From Coccinella septempunctata (lineage: Eukaryota > Arthropoda > Insecta > Coleoptera > Coccinellidae): DNA of 64,000 nt. Positions 32,025 to 47,500 of this stretch are shown piece after piece. The notes beneath the pieces were generated by a model. The model was given only the letters and a program-made list of their open reading frames with translations, searched no databases and was not told where the DNA came from. The first letter of the stretch is position 1. Each line of letters opens with the position of its first letter. The DNA lies in NCBI RefSeq assembly GCF_907165205.1, contig NC_058193.1, positions 11,081,544 to 11,145,543 of the forward strand. Reading direction: 5' to 3'. Made by a program: the position numbers and the translations under genes.

Positions 32025-35000
32025 TTGAGATTTCAGTGGTCTATTCGGCAAAGTGTGATATCAATTCCTCAAAAACTGTTGAACCAATTCGACCCAAATC
32101 TTGAAACTGCACATAGTTTTCGAATTGAGATGCACATCTTGAATTTCAGATCGATAGTTCTGATAGGAATGAAGATTTCAGTAGTCGATTCGGCAAAATA
32201 TCATTTCAATTCCTAAGGAACTATTGGATCAATTCGAACCAAATCTTGAAACTTTACACAGTTTTCGAATTGAGATGCACATGTTGAATTTCAGTTCGAT
32301 AGTTCAGATAGGAATTGAGATTTCAGTAGTCGATTCGACAAAATATTATTTCAATTCCTAAGGAACTATTGGATCAATTCGAACCAAATCTTGAAACTGC
32401 ACATAGTTTTCGAATTGAGATGCACCTGTTGAATTTCAGTTCGATAGTTCAGATAGGAATTGATATTTCAGTGGTCAATTCGGCAAAGTGTGATATCAAT
32501 TCCTCGAAAACTGTTGGATCAATTCGAACCAAATCTTGAAACTGCATATAGTTTTCGAATTGAGATTCACATGTTGAATTTCAGTTCGACAGTGCAGATA
32601 GGAATTGAGACTTCAATGGTCGATTCGACAAAATATCATTTCAATTCCTAAGGAACTATTGGATCAATTGGACCCACATCCCGAAACTGTACACAGTTTT
32701 TGATTCGAGATGCACATGTTGAATTTTTGTTCGATATTTCAGATAGGAATTGTGATTTCAGTGGTCAATTCGGCAAAGTGTCATATCAATTCCTCGAAAA
32801 CTGTTGGATCAATTCGAACCAAATCTTGAAACTGCACATAGTTTTCGGTTTGAGATGCACATGTTGAATTTCAGTTCGATAATTCAGATATGAATTGAGA
32901 TTTTAGTGGTCAATTCGGCAAAGTGTGAAATCAATTCCTCGAAAATTGTTGGATGAATTCGAACCAAATCTTGAAACTTTACACAGTTTTCGGTTTGAGA
33001 TGCACATGTTGAATTTCAGTTCGATAATTCAGATATGAATTGAGATTTCAGTGGTCAATTCGGCAAAGTGTGATATCAATTCCTCGAAAACTGTTGGATC
33101 AATTCGAACCAAATCTTGAAACTGCACATAGTTTTCGAATTGAGATGCACATGTTGAATGTCAGTTCGACAGTTCAGATAGGAATTGAGATTTCAGTGGT
33201 CGATTCGACAAAATATCATTTCAATTCCTAAGGAACTATTGGATCAATTCGACCCAAATCCCGAAACTGTACACAGTTTTTGATTTGAGATGCACATGTT
33301 GAATTTTTGTTCGATATTTCAGATAGGAATTGTGATTTCAGTGGTCAATTCGGCAAAGTGTCATATCAATTCCTCGAAAACTGTTGGATCAACTCGACCC
33401 AAATCTCGAAACTGTACACAGTTTTCGGTTTGAGATGCACATGTTGAATTTCAGTTCGATAGTTCAGATAGGAATTGAGATTTTAGTGGTCAATTCGGCA
33501 ATGTGTGATATCAATTCCTCGAAAATTGTTGGATCAATTCGAACCAAATCTTGAAACAGCACATAGTTTTCGAATTGAAATGCACATGTTGAATTTCAGT
33601 TCGATAGTTCAGATAGGAATTGATATTTCAGTGGTCAATTCGGCAAAGTGTGATATTAATTCCTAGAAAATTATTGGATCAATTCGAACCAAATCTTGAA
33701 ACTTTACACAGTTTTCGAATTGAGATGCACATGTTGAATTTCAGTTCGATAGTTCAGATAGGAATTGAGATTTCAGTAGTCGATTCGACAAAATATTATT
33801 TCAATTCCTAAGGAACTATTGGATCAATTCGAACCAAATCTTGAAACTGCACATAGTTTTCGAATTGAGATGCACCTGTTGAATTTCAGTTCGATAGTTC
33901 AGATAGGAATTGATATTTCAGTGGTCAATTCGGCAAAGTGTGATATCAATTCCTCGAAAACTGTTGGATCAATTCGAACCAAATCTTGAAACTGCACATA
34001 GTTTTCGAATTGAGATGCACATGTTGAATTTCAGTTCGATAGTGCCAGATAGGAATTGAGATTTCAGTGGTCTATTCGGCAAAGTGTGATATCGATTACT
34101 CGAAAACTGTTGGATCAATTCGAACCAAATCTTGAAACTGCACATAGTTTTCGAAATGAGATGCACATGTTGAATTTCAGTTCTATAGTTCAGATAGGAA
34201 TTGAGATTTCAGTGGTCAATTCGGCAAAGTGTGATATCAATTCCTCGAAAACTGTTGGATCAATTCGAACCAAATCTTGAAACTGCACATAGTTTTCGAA
34301 ATGAGATGCACATGTTGAATTTCAGATCGATAGTTTTAATAGGAATGGAGATTTCAGAAGTCGATTCGACAAAATATCATTTCAATTCCTAAGGAACTAT
34401 TGGATCGATTCGAACCAAATCTTGAAACTGCACATAGTTTTCGAATTGAGATGCACATGTTGAATTTCAGTTCGATAGTGCAGATAGGAATTGAGATTTC
34501 AGTGGTCTATTCGGCAAAGTGTGATATCAATTCCTCAAAAACTGTTGAACCAATTCGACCCAAATCTTGAAACTGCACATAGTTTTCGAAATGAGATGCA
34601 CATGTTGAATTTCAGATCGATAGTTCTAATAGGAATGGAGATTTCAGAAGTCGATTCGACAAAATATCATTTCAATTCCTAAGGAACTATTGGATCGATT
34701 CGAACCAAATCTTGAAACTGCACATAGTTTTCGAATTGAGATGCACATGTTGAATTTCAGTTCGATAGTGCAGATAGGAATTGAGATTTCAGTGGTCTAT
34801 TCGGCAAAGTGTGATATCAATTCCTCAAAAACTGTTGAACCAATTCGACCCAAATCTTGAAACTGCACATAGTTTTCGAATTGAGATGCACATGTTGAAT
34901 TTCAGATCGATAGTTCTGATAGGAATGAAGATTTCAGTAGTCGATTCGGCAAAATATCATTTCAATTCCTAAGGAACTATTTGATCGATTCGAACTAAAT

Positions 35001-35593
35001 CTTGAAACTGCACATAGTTTTCGAATTGAGATGCACATGTTGAATTTCAGTTCGGTAGTTCAGATAGGAATTGAGATTTCAGTAGTCGATTCGGCAAAAT
35101 ATCATTTCAATTCCTAAGGAACTATTAGATCGATTCGAACCAAATCTTGAAACTGCACATAGTTTTCGAATTGAGATGCACATGTTGAATTTCAGTTCGA
35201 TAGTGCAGATAGGAATTGAGATTTCAGTGGTCTGTTCGGCAAAGTGTGATATCAATTCCTCGAAAACTGTTGGATCAATTCGAACCAAATCTTGAAATTG
35301 CACATAGTTTTCGAAATGAGATGCACATGTTGAATTTCAGATCGATAGTTTTAATAGTAATGGAGATTTCAGAAGTCGATTCGACAAAATATCATTTCAA
35401 TTCCTCAAAAACTGTTGAACCAATTCGACTCAAATCTTGAAACTGCACATAGTTTTCGAATTGAGATGCACATGTTGAATTTCAGATCGATAGTTCTGAT
35501 AGGAATTGAGATTTCAGTGGTCAATTCGGCAAAGTGTGATATCAATTCCTTGAAAACTGTTGGATCAATTCGAACCAAATCTTGAAACAGCAC
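32025..35593 (+). repeat. Higher-order satellite block, second copy
   Basis: Second copy of 25064-28632. Part of it (33040-35440) is repeated again at 35796-38196, a distance of 2756 bp (19 monomers plus 1 bp). Only a few substitutions separate the copies. Confidence 0.85.
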
Positions 35594-36811
35594 ATAGTTT
35601 TCGAATTGAAATGCACATGTTGAATTTCAGTTCGATAGTTCAGATAGGAATTGATATTTCAGTGGTCAATTCGGCAAAGTGTGATATTAATTCCTCGAAA
35701 ATTATTGGATCAATTCGAACCAAATCTTGAAACTTTACACAGTTTTCGGTTTGAGATGCACATGTTGAATTTCAGTTCGATAATTCAGATATGAATTGAG
35801 ATTTCAGTGGTCAATTCGGCAAAGTGTGATATCAATTCCTCGAAAACTGTTGGATCAATTCGAACCAAATCTTGAAACTGCACATAGTTTTCGAATTGAG
35901 ATGCACATGTTGAATGTCAGTTCGACAGTTCAGATAGGAATTGAGATTTCAGTGGTCGATTCGACAAAATATCATTTCAATTCCTAAGGAACTATTGGAT
36001 CAATTCGACCCAAATCCCGAAACTGTACACAGTTTTTGATTTGAGATGCACATGTTGAATTTTTGTTCGATATTTCAGATAGGAATTGTGATTTCAGTGG
36101 TCAATTCGGCAAAGTGTCATATCAATTCCTCGAAAACTGTTGGATCAACTCGACCCAAATCTCGAAACTGTACACAGTTTTCGGTTTGAGATGCACATGT
36201 TGAATTTCAGTTCGATAGTTCAGATAGGAATTGAGATTTTAGTGGTCAATTCGGCAATGTGTGATATCAATTCCTCGAAAATTGTTGGATCAATTCGAAC
36301 CAAATCTTGAAACAGCACATAGTTTTCGAATTGAAATGCACATGTTGAATTTCAGTTCGATAGTTCAGATAGGAATTGATATTTCAGTGGTCAATTCGGC
36401 AAAGTGTGATATTAATTCCTAGAAAATTATTGGATCAATTCGAACCAAATCTTGAAACTTTACACAGTTTTCGAATTGAGATGCACATGTTGAATTTCAG
36501 TTCGATAGTTCAGATAGGAATTGAGATTTCAGTAGTCGATTCGACAAAATATTATTTCAATTCCTAAGGAACTATTGGATCAATTCGAACCAAATCTTGA
36601 AACTGCACATAGTTTTCGAATTGAGATGCACCTGTTGAATTTCAGTTCGATAGTTCAGATAGGAATTGATATTTCAGTGGTCAATTCGGCAAAGTGTGAT
36701 ATCAATTCCTCGAAAACTGTTGGATCAATTCGAACCAAATCTTGAAACTGCACATAGTTTTCGAATTGAGATGCACATGTTGAATTTCAGTTCGATAGTG
36801 CCAGATAGGAA

Positions 36812-38598
36812 TTGAGATTTCAGTGGTCTATTCGGCAAAGTGTGATATCGATTACTCGAAAACTGTTGGATCAATTCGAACCAAATCTTGAAACTGCACA
36901 TAGTTTTCGAAATGAGATGCACATGTTGAATTTCAGTTCTATAGTTCAGATAGGAATTGAGATTTCAGTGGTCAATTCGGCAAAGTGTGATATCAATTCC
37001 TCGAAAACTGTTGGATCAATTCGAACCAAATCTTGAAACTGCACATAGTTTTCGAAATGAGATGCACATGTTGAATTTCAGATCGATAGTTTTAATAGGA
37101 ATGGAGATTTCAGAAGTCGATTCGACAAAATATCATTTCAATTCCTAAGGAACTATTGGATCGATTCGAACCAAATCTTGAAACTGCACATAGTTTTCGA
37201 ATTGAGATGCACATGTTGAATTTCAGTTCGATAGTGCAGATAGGAATTGAGATTTCAGTGGTCTATTCGGCAAAGTGTGATATCAATTCCTCAAAAACTG
37301 TTGAACCAATTCGACCCAAATCTTGAAACTGCACATAGTTTTCGAATTGAGATGCACATGTTGAATTTCAGATCGATAGTTCTGATAGGAATGGAGATTT
37401 CAGAAGTCGATTCGACAAAATATCATTTCAATTCCTAAGGAACTATTGGATCGATTCGAACCAAATCTTGAAACTGCACATAGTTTTCGAATTGAGATGC
37501 ACATTTTGAATTTCAGTTCGATAGTGCAGATAGGAATTGAGATTTCAGTGGTCTATTCGGCAAAGTGTGATATCAATTCCTCAAAAACTGTTGAACCAAT
37601 TCGACCCAAATCTTGAAACTGCACATAGTTTTCGAATTGAGATGCACATGTTGAATTTCAGATCGATAGTTCTGATAGGAATGAAGATTTCAGTAGTCGA
37701 TTCGGCAAAATATCATTTCAATTCCTAAGGAACTATTTGATCGATTCGAACTAAATCTTGAAACTGCATATAGTTTTCGAATTGAGATGCACATGTTGAA
37801 TTTCAGTTCGGTAGTTCAGATAGGAATTGAGATTTCAGTAGTCGATTCGGCAAAATATCATTTCAATTCCTAAGGAACTATTAGATCGATTCGAACCAAA
37901 TCTTGAAACTGCACATAGTTTTCGAATTGAGATGCACATGTTGAATTTCAGTTCGATAGTGCAGATAGGAATTGAGATTTCAGTGGTCTGTTCGGCAAAG
38001 TGTGATATCAATTCCTCGAAAACTGTTGGATCAATTCGAACCAAATCTTGAAACTGCACATAGTTTTCGAAATGAGATGCACATGTTGAATTTCAGATCG
38101 ATAGTTTTAATAGTAATGGAGATTTCAGAAGTCGATTCGACAAAATATCATTTCAATTCCTCAAAAACTGTTGAACCAATTCGACTCAAATCTTGAAACT
38201 GCACATAGTTTTCGAATTGAGATGCACATGTTGAATTTCAGATCGATAGTTCTGATAGGAATTGAGATTTCAGTGGTCAATTCGGCAAAGTGTGATATCA
38301 ATTCCTTGAAAACTGTTGGATCAATTCGAACCAAATCTTGAAACAGCTCATAGTTTTCGAATTGAAATGCACATGTTGAATTTCAGTTCGATAGTTCAGA
38401 TAGGAATTGATATTTCAGTGGTCAATTCGGCAAAGTGTGATATTAATTCCTCGAAAATTATTGGATCAATTCGAACCAAATCTTGAAACTTTACACAGTT
38501 TTCGAATTGAGATGCACATGTTGAATTTCAGTTCGATAGTTCAGATAGGAATTGAGATTTCAGTAGTCGATTCGACAAAATATTATTTCAATTCCTAA
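36812..38598 (+). repeat. Higher-order satellite block (offset 3770)
   Basis: The monomer order recurs at 40582-42368, 3770 bp (26 monomers) downstream. From 40437 on the order recurs again 3335 bp (23 monomers) later, at 43772-44833. This indicates repeated segmental duplication inside the array. Confidence 0.75.
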
Positions 38599-41500
38599 GG
38601 AACTATTGGATCAATTCGAACCAAATCTTGAAACTGCACATAGTTTTCGAATTGAGATGCACCTGTTGAATTTCAGTTCGATAGTTCAGATAGGAATTGA
38701 TATTTCAGTGGTCAATTCGGCAAAGTGTGATATCAATTTCTCGAAAACTGTTGGATCAATTCGAACCAAATCTTGAAACTGCACATAGTTTTCGAATTGA
38801 GATGCACATGTTGAATTTCAGTTCGATAGTGCAGATAGGAATTGAGATTTCAGTGGTCTATTCGGCAAAGTGTGATATCGATTCCTCGAAAACTGTTGGA
38901 TCAATTCGAACCAAATCTTGAAACTGCACATAGTTTTCGAAATGAGATGCACATGTTGAATTTCAGTTCTATAGTTCAGATAGGAATTGAGATTTCAGTA
39001 GTCAATTCGGCAAAGTGTGATATCAATTCCTCGAAAACTGTTGGATCAATTCGAACCAAATCTTGAAACTGCACATAGTTTTTGAAATGAGATGCACATG
39101 TTGAATTTCAGATCGATAGTTCTAATAGGAATGGAGATTTCAGAAGTCGATTCGACAAAATATCATTTCAATTCCTAAGGAACTATTGGATCGATTCGAA
39201 CCAAATCTTGAAACTGCACATAATTTTCGAATTGAGATGCACATGTTGAATTTCAGTTCGATAGTGCAGATAGGAATTGAGATTTCAGTGGTCTATTCGG
39301 CAAAGTGTGATATCAATTCCTCAAAAACTGTTGAACCAATTCGACCCAAATCTTGAAACTGCACATAGTTTTCGAATTGAGATGCACATGTTGAATTTCA
39401 GATCGATAGTTCTGATAGGAATGAAGATTTCAGTAGTCGATTCGGCAAAATATCATTTCAATTCCTAAGGAATTATTTGATCGATTCGAACCAAATCTTG
39501 AAACTGCACATAGTTTTCGAATTGAGATGCACATGTTGAATTTCAGTTCGATAGTTCAGATAGGAATTGAGATTTCAGTAGTCGATTCGGCAAAATATCA
39601 TTTCAATTCCTAAGGAACTATTAGATCGATTCGAACCAAATCTTGAAACTGCACATAGTTTTCGAATTGAGATGCACATGTTGAATTTCAGTTCGATAGT
39701 GCAGATAGGAATTGAGATTTCAGTGGTCTGTTCGGCAAAGTGTGATATCAATTCCTCGAAAACTGTTGGATCAATTCGAACCAAATCTTGAAACTGCACA
39801 TAGTTTTCGAAATGAGATGCACATGTTGAATTTCAGATCGATAGTTTTAATAGGAATGGAGATTTCAGAAGTCGATTCGACAAAATATCATTTCAATTCC
39901 TCAAAAACTGTTGAACCAATTCGACTCAAATCTTGAAACTGCACATAGTTTTCGAATTGAGATGCACATGTTGAATTTCAGATCGATAGTTCTGATAGGA
40001 ATTGAGATTTCAGTGGTCAATTCGGCAAAGTGTGATATCAATTCCTTGAAAACTGTTGGATCAATTCGAACCAAATCTTGAAACTGCACATAGTTTTCGA
40101 AATGAGATGCATATGTTGAATTTCAGTTCGATAGTTCTGATAAGAATTGAGATTTCAGTTGTCTATTCGGCAAAGTGTGATATCAATTCCTCAAAAACTG
40201 TTGAATCAATTCGACCCAAATCTTGAAACTGCACATAGTTTTCGAATTGAGATGCACATGTTGAATTTCAGATCGATAGTTCTGATAGGAATGAAGATTT
40301 CAGTAGTCGATTCGGCAAAATATCATTTCAATTCCTAAGGAACTATTGGATCGATTCGAACCAAATCTTGAAACTGCACATAGTTTTCGAATTGAGATGC
40401 ACCTGTTGAATTTCAGTTCGATAGTTCAGATAGGAATTGATATTTCAGTGGTCAATTCGGCAAAGTGTGATATCAATTCCTCGAAAACTGTTGGATCAAT
40501 TCGAACCAAATCTTGAAACTGCACATAGTTTTCGAATTGAGATGCACATGTTGAATTTCAGTTCGATAGTGCAGATAGGAATTGAGATTTCAGTGGTCTA
40601 TTCGGCAAAGTGTTATATCGATTCCTCGAAAACTGTTGGATCAATTCGAACCAAATCTTGAAACTGCACATAGTTTTCGAAATGAGATGCACATGTTGAA
40701 TTTCAGTTCTATAGTTCAGATAGGAATTGAGATTTCAGTGGTCAATTCGGCAAAGTGTGATATCAATTCCTCGAAAACTGTTGGATCAATTCGAACCAAA
40801 TCTTGAAACTGCACATAGTTTTCGAAATGAGATGCACATGTTGAATTTCAGATCGATAGTTTTAATAGGAATGGAGATTTCAGAAGTCGATTCGACAAAA
40901 TATCATTTCAATTCCTAAGGAACTATTGGATCGATTCGAACCAAATCTTGAAACTGCACATAGTTTTCGAATTGAGATGCACATGTTGAATTTCAGTTCG
41001 ATAGTGCAGATAGGAATTGAGATTTCAGTGGTCTATTCGGCAAAGTGTGATATCAATTCCTCAAAAACTGTTGAACCAATTCGACCCAAATCTTGAAACT
41101 GCACATAGTTTTCGAATTGAGATGCACATGTTGAATTTCAGATCGATAGTTCTGATAGGAATGGAGATTTCAGAAGTCGATTCGACAAAATATCATTTCA
41201 ATTCCTAAGGAACTATTGGATCGATTCGAACCAAATCTTGAAACTGCACATAGTTTTCGAATTGACATGCACATGTTGAATTTCAGTTCGATAGTGCAGA
41301 TAGGAATTGAGATTTCAGTGGTCTATTCGGCAAAGTGTGATATCAATTCCTCAAAAACTGTTGAACCAATTCGACCCAAATCTTGAAACTGCACATAGTT
41401 TTCGAATTGAGATGCACATGTTGAATTTCAGATCGATAGTTCTGATAGGAATGAAGATTTCAGTAGTCGATTCGGCAAAATATCATTTCAATTCCTAAGG

Positions 41501-44500
41501 AACTATTTGATCGATTCGAACCAAATCTTGAAACTGCACATAGTTTTCGAATTGAGATACACATGTTGAATTTCAGTTCGGTAGTTCAGATAGGAATTGA
41601 GATTTCAGTAGTCGATTCGGCAAAATATCATTTCAATTCCTAAGGAACTATTAGATCGATTCGAACCAAATCTTGAAACTGCACATAGTTTTCGAATTGA
41701 GATGCACATGTTGAATTTCAGTTCGATAGTGCAGATAGGAATTGAGATTTCAGTGGTCTGTTCGGCAAAGTGTGATATCAATTCCTCGAAAACTGTTGGA
41801 TCAATTCGAACCAAATCTTGAAACTGCACATAGTTTTCGAAATGAGATGCACATGTTGAATTTCAGATCGATAGTTTTAATAGGAATGGAGATTTCAGAA
41901 GTCGATTCGACAAAATATCATTTCAATTCCTCAAAAACTGTTGAACCAATTCGACTCAAATCTTGAAACTGCACATAGTTTTCGAATTGAGATGCACATG
42001 TTGAATTTCAGATCGATAGTTCTGATAGGAATTGAGATTTCAGTGGTCAATTCGGCAAAGTGTGATATCAATTCCTTGAAAACTGTTGGATCAATTCGAA
42101 CCAAATCTTGAAACAGCACATAGTTTTCGAATTGAAATGCACATGTTGAATTTCAGTTCGATAGTTCAGATAGGAATTGATATTTCAGTGGTCAATTCGG
42201 CAAAGTGTGATATTAATTCCTCGAAAATTATTGGATCAATTCGAACCAAATCTTGAAACTTTACACAGTTTTCGAATTGAGATGCACATGTTGAATTTCA
42301 GTTCGATAGTTCAGATAGGAATTGAGATTTCAGTAGTCGATTCGACAAAATATTATTTCAATTCCTAAGGAACTATTGGATCAATTCGAACCAAATCTTG
42401 AAACTGCACATAGTTTTCGAATTGAGATGCACCTGTTGAATTTCAGTTCGATAGTTCAGATAGGAATTGATATTTCAGTGGTCAATTCGGCAAAGTGTGA
42501 TATCAATTCCTCGAAAACTGTTGGATCAATTCGAACCAAATCTTGAAACTGCACATAGTTTTCGAATTGAGATGCACATGTTGAATTTCAGTTCGATAGT
42601 GCAGATAGGAATTGAGACTTCAATGGTCGATTCGACAAAATATCATTTCAATTCCTAAAGAACTATTGGATCAATTGGACCCAAATCCCGAAACTGTACA
42701 CAGTTTTTGATTCGAGATGCACATGTTGAATTTTTGTTCGATATTTCAGATAGGAATTGTGATTTCAGTGGTCAATTCGGCAAAGTGTCATATCAATTCC
42801 TCGAAAACTGTTGGATCAATTCGAACCAAATCTTGAAACTGCACATAGTTTTCGGTTTGAGATGCACATGTTGAATTTCAGTTCGATAATTCAGATATGA
42901 ATTGAGATTTTAGTGGTCAATTCGGCAAAGTGTGAAATCAATTCCTCGAAAATTGTTGGATGAATTCGAACCAAATCTTGAAACTTTACACAGTTTTCGG
43001 TTTGAGATGCACATGTTGAATTTCAGTTCGATAATTCAGATAGGAATTGAGATTTCAGTGGTCGATTCGACAAAATATCATTTCAATTCCTAAGGAACTA
43101 TTGGATCAATTCGACCCAAATCCCGAAACTGTTCACAGTTTTTGATTTGAGATGCACATGTTGAATTTTTGTTCGATATTTCAGATAGGAATTGTGATTT
43201 CAGTGGTCAATTCGGCAAAGTGTCATATCAATTCCTCGAAAACTGTTGGATCAATTCGACCCAAATCTCGAAACTGTACACAGTTTTCGGTGTGAGATGC
43301 ACATGTTGAATTTCAGTTCGATAGTTCAGATAGGAATTGAGATTTTAGTGGTCAATTCGGCAATGTGTGATATCAATTCCTCGAAAATTTTTGGATCAAT
43401 TCGAACCAAATCTTGAAACAGCACATAGTTTTCGAATTGAAATGCACATGTTGAATTTCAGTTCGATAGTTCAGATAGGAATTGATATTTCAGTGGTCAA
43501 TTCGGCAAAGTGTGATATTAATTCCTAGAAAATTATTGGATCAATTCGAACCAAATCTTGAAACTTTACACAGTTTTCGAATTGAGATGCACATGTTGAA
43601 TTTCAGTTCGATAGTTCAGATAGGAATTGAGATTTCAGTAGTCGATTCGACAAAATATTATTTCAATTCCTAAGGAACTATTGGATCAATTCGAACCAAA
43701 TCTTGAAACTGCACATAGTTTTCGAATTGAGATGCACCTGTTGAATTTCAGTTCGATAGTTCAGATAGGAATTGATATTTCAGTTGTCAATTCGGCAAAG
43801 TGTGATATCAATTCCTCGAAAACTGTTGGATCAATTCGAACCAAATCTTGAAACTGCACATAGTTTTCGAATTGAGATGCACATGTTGAATTTCAGTTCG
43901 ATAGTGCAGATAGGAATTGAGATTTCAGTGGTCTATTCGGCAAAGTGTGATATCGATTCCTCGAAAACTGTTGGATCAATTCGAACCAAATCTTGAAACT
44001 GCACATAGTTTTCGAAATGAGATGCACATGTTGAATTTCAGTTCTATAGTTCAGATAGGAATTGAGATTTCAGTGGTCAATTCGGCAAAGTGTGATATCA
44101 ATTCCTCGAAAACTGTTGGATCAATTCGAACCAAATCCTGAAACTGCACATAGTTTTCGAAATGAGATGCACATGTTGAATTTCAGATCGATAGTTTTAA
44201 TAGGAATGGAGATTTCAGAAGTCGATTCGACAAAATATCATTTCAATTCCTAAGGAACTATTGGATCGATTCGAACCAAATCTTGAAACTGCACATAGTT
44301 TTCGAATTGAGATGCACATGTTGAATTTCAGTTCGATAGTGCAGATAGGAATTGAGATTTCAGTGGTCTATTCGGCAAAGTGTGATATCAATTCCTCAAA
44401 AACTGTTGAACCAATTCGACCCAAATCTTGAAACTGCACATAGTTTTCGAATTGAGATGCACATGTTGAATTTCAGATCTATAGTTCTGATAGGAATGGA

Positions 44501-47500
44501 GATTTCAGAAGTCGATTCGACAAAATATCATTTCAATTCCTAAGGAACTTTTGGATCGATTCGAACCAAATCTTGAAACTGCACATAGTTTTCGAATTGA
44601 GATGCACATGTTGAATTTCAGTTCGATAGTGCAGATAGGAATTGAGATTTCAGTGGTCTATTCGGCAAAGTGTGATATCAATTCCTCAAAAACTGTTGAA
44701 CCAATTCGACCCAAATCTTGAAACTGCACATAGTTTTCGAATTGAGATGCACATGTTGAATTTCAGATCGATAGTTCTGATAGGAATGAAGATTTCAGTA
44801 GTCGATTCGGCAAAATATCATTTCAATTCCTAAGGAACTATTTGATCGATTCGAACTAAATCTTGAAACTGCACATAGTTTTCGAATTGAGATGCACATG
44901 TTGAATTTCAGTTCGGTAGTTCAGATAGGAATTGAGATTTCAGTAGTCGATTCGGCAAAATATCATTTCAATTCCTAAGGAACTATTAGATCGATTCGAA
45001 CCAAATCTTGAAACTGCACATAGTTTTCGAATTGAGATGCACATGTTGAATTTCAGTTCGATAGTGCAGATAGGAATTGAGATTTCAGAAGTCGATTCGA
45101 CAAAATATCATTTCAATTCCTCAAAAACTGTTGAACCAATTCGACTCAAATCTTGAAACTGCACATAGTTTTCGAATTGAGATGCACATGTTGAATTTGA
45201 GTTCGAAAGTTCTGATAGGAATTGAGATTTCAGTGGTCGATTCGACAAAATATTATTTCAATTCCTAAGGAACTATTGGATCAATTCGAACCAAATCTTG
45301 AAACTGCACATAGTTTTCGAATTGAGATGCACCTGTTGAATTTCAGTTCGATAGTTCAGATAGGAATTGATATTTCAGTGGTCAATTCGGCAAAGTGTGA
45401 TATCAATTCCTCGAAAACTGTTGGATCAATTCGAACCAAATCTTGAAACTGCACATAGTTTTCGAATTGAGATGCACATGTTGAATTTCAGTTCGATAGT
45501 TCAGATAGGAATTGAGATTTCAGTAGTCGATTCGGCAAAATATCATTTCAATTCCTAAGGAACTATTAGATCGATTCGAACCAAATCTTGAAACTGCACA
45601 TAGTTTTCGAATTGAGATGCACATGTTGAATTTCAGTTCGATAGTGCAGATAGGAATTGAGATTTCAGTGGTCTATTCGGCAAAGTGTGATATCAATTCC
45701 TCAAAAACTGTTGAACCAATTCGACCCAAATCTTGAAACTGCACATAGTTTTCGAAATGAGATGCATATGTTGAATTTGAGTTCGAAAGTTCTGATAGGA
45801 ATTGAGATTTCAGTGGTCGATTCGACAAAATATTATTTCAATTCCTAAGGAACTATTGGATCAATTCGAACCAAATCTTGAAACTGCACATAGTTTTCGA
45901 ATTGAGATGCACCTGTTGAATTTCAGTTCGATAGTTCAGATAGGAATTGATATTTCAGTGGTCAATTCGGCAAAGTGTGATATCAATTCCTCGAAAACTG
46001 TTGGATCAATTCGAACCAAATCTTGAAACTGCACATAGTTTTCGAATTGAGATGCACATGTTGAATTTCAGTTCGATAGTGCAGATAGGAATTGAGATTT
46101 CAGTGGTCTATTCGGCAAAGTGTGATATCGATTCCTCGAAAACTGTTGGATCAATTCGAACCAAATCTTGAAACTGCACATAGTTTTCGAAATGAGATGC
46201 ACATGTTGAATTCAGATCGATAGTTCTAATAGAAATGGAGATTTCAGAAGTCGATTCGACAAAATATCATTTCAATTCCTAAGGAACTATTGGATCAATT
46301 CGAACCAAATCTTGAAACTGCACATAGTTTTCGGATTGAGATGCACATGTTGAATTTCAGTTCGATAGTTCAGATAGGAATTGAGATTTTAGTGGTCAAT
46401 TCGGCAAATTGTGATATCAATTCCTTGAAAACTGTTGAATCAATTCGAACCAAATCTTGAAACTGCACATAGTTTTCGAAATGAGATGCATATGTTGAAT
46501 TTGAGTTCGAAAGTTCTGATAGGAATTGAGATTTCAGTGGTCTATTCGGCAAAGTGTGATATCAATTCCTAAGGAACTATTGAATCGATTCGAACCAAAT
46601 CTTGAAACTGCACATAGTTTTCGAATTGAGATGCATATGTTGAATTTCAGTTCGATAGTGCAGATAGGAATTGAGATTTCAGTGGTCTATTCGGCAAAGT
46701 GTGATATCAATTCCTCGAAAACTGTTGGATCGATTCGAACCAAATCTTGGAACCGCACATAATTTTCGAATTGAGATGCACATGTTGAATTTCAGATCAA
46801 TAGTTCTGATAGGAATGGAGATTTCAGTTGTCGATTCGACAAAATATTATTTCAATTCCTAAGGAACTATTGGATCAATTCGAACCAAATCTTGAAACTG
46901 CACATAGTTTTCGAATTGAGATGCACTTGTTGAATTTCAGTTCGATTGTTCAGATAGGAATTGAGATTTCAGTGGTCAATTCGGCAAAGTGTGATATCAA
47001 TTCCTCGAAAACTGTTGGATCGATTCGAACCAAATCTTGAAACTGCACATAGTTTTCGAATTGAGATGCCCATGTTGAATTTCAGTTCGATAGTTCAGAT
47101 AGGAATTGAGATTTCAGTGGTCAATTCGGCAAAGTGTGATATCAAATCCTCGAAAACTGTTGGATCAATTCGAACCAAATCTTGAAACTGCACATAGTTT
47201 TCGAATTGAGATGCACATGCTGAATTTCAGATCAATAGTTCTGATAGGAATGGAGATTTCAGTAGTCGATTCGACAAAATATTATTTCAATTCCTAAGGA
47301 ACTATTGGATCAATTCGAACCAAATCTTGAAACTGCACATAGTTTTCGAATTGAGATGCACATGTTGAATTTCAGATCGATAGTTCTGATAGGAATGAAG
47401 ATTTCAGTAGTCGATTCGGCAAAATATCATTTCAATTCCTAAGGAACTATTGGATCGATTCGAACCAAATCTTGAAACTGCACATAGTTTTCGAATTGAG

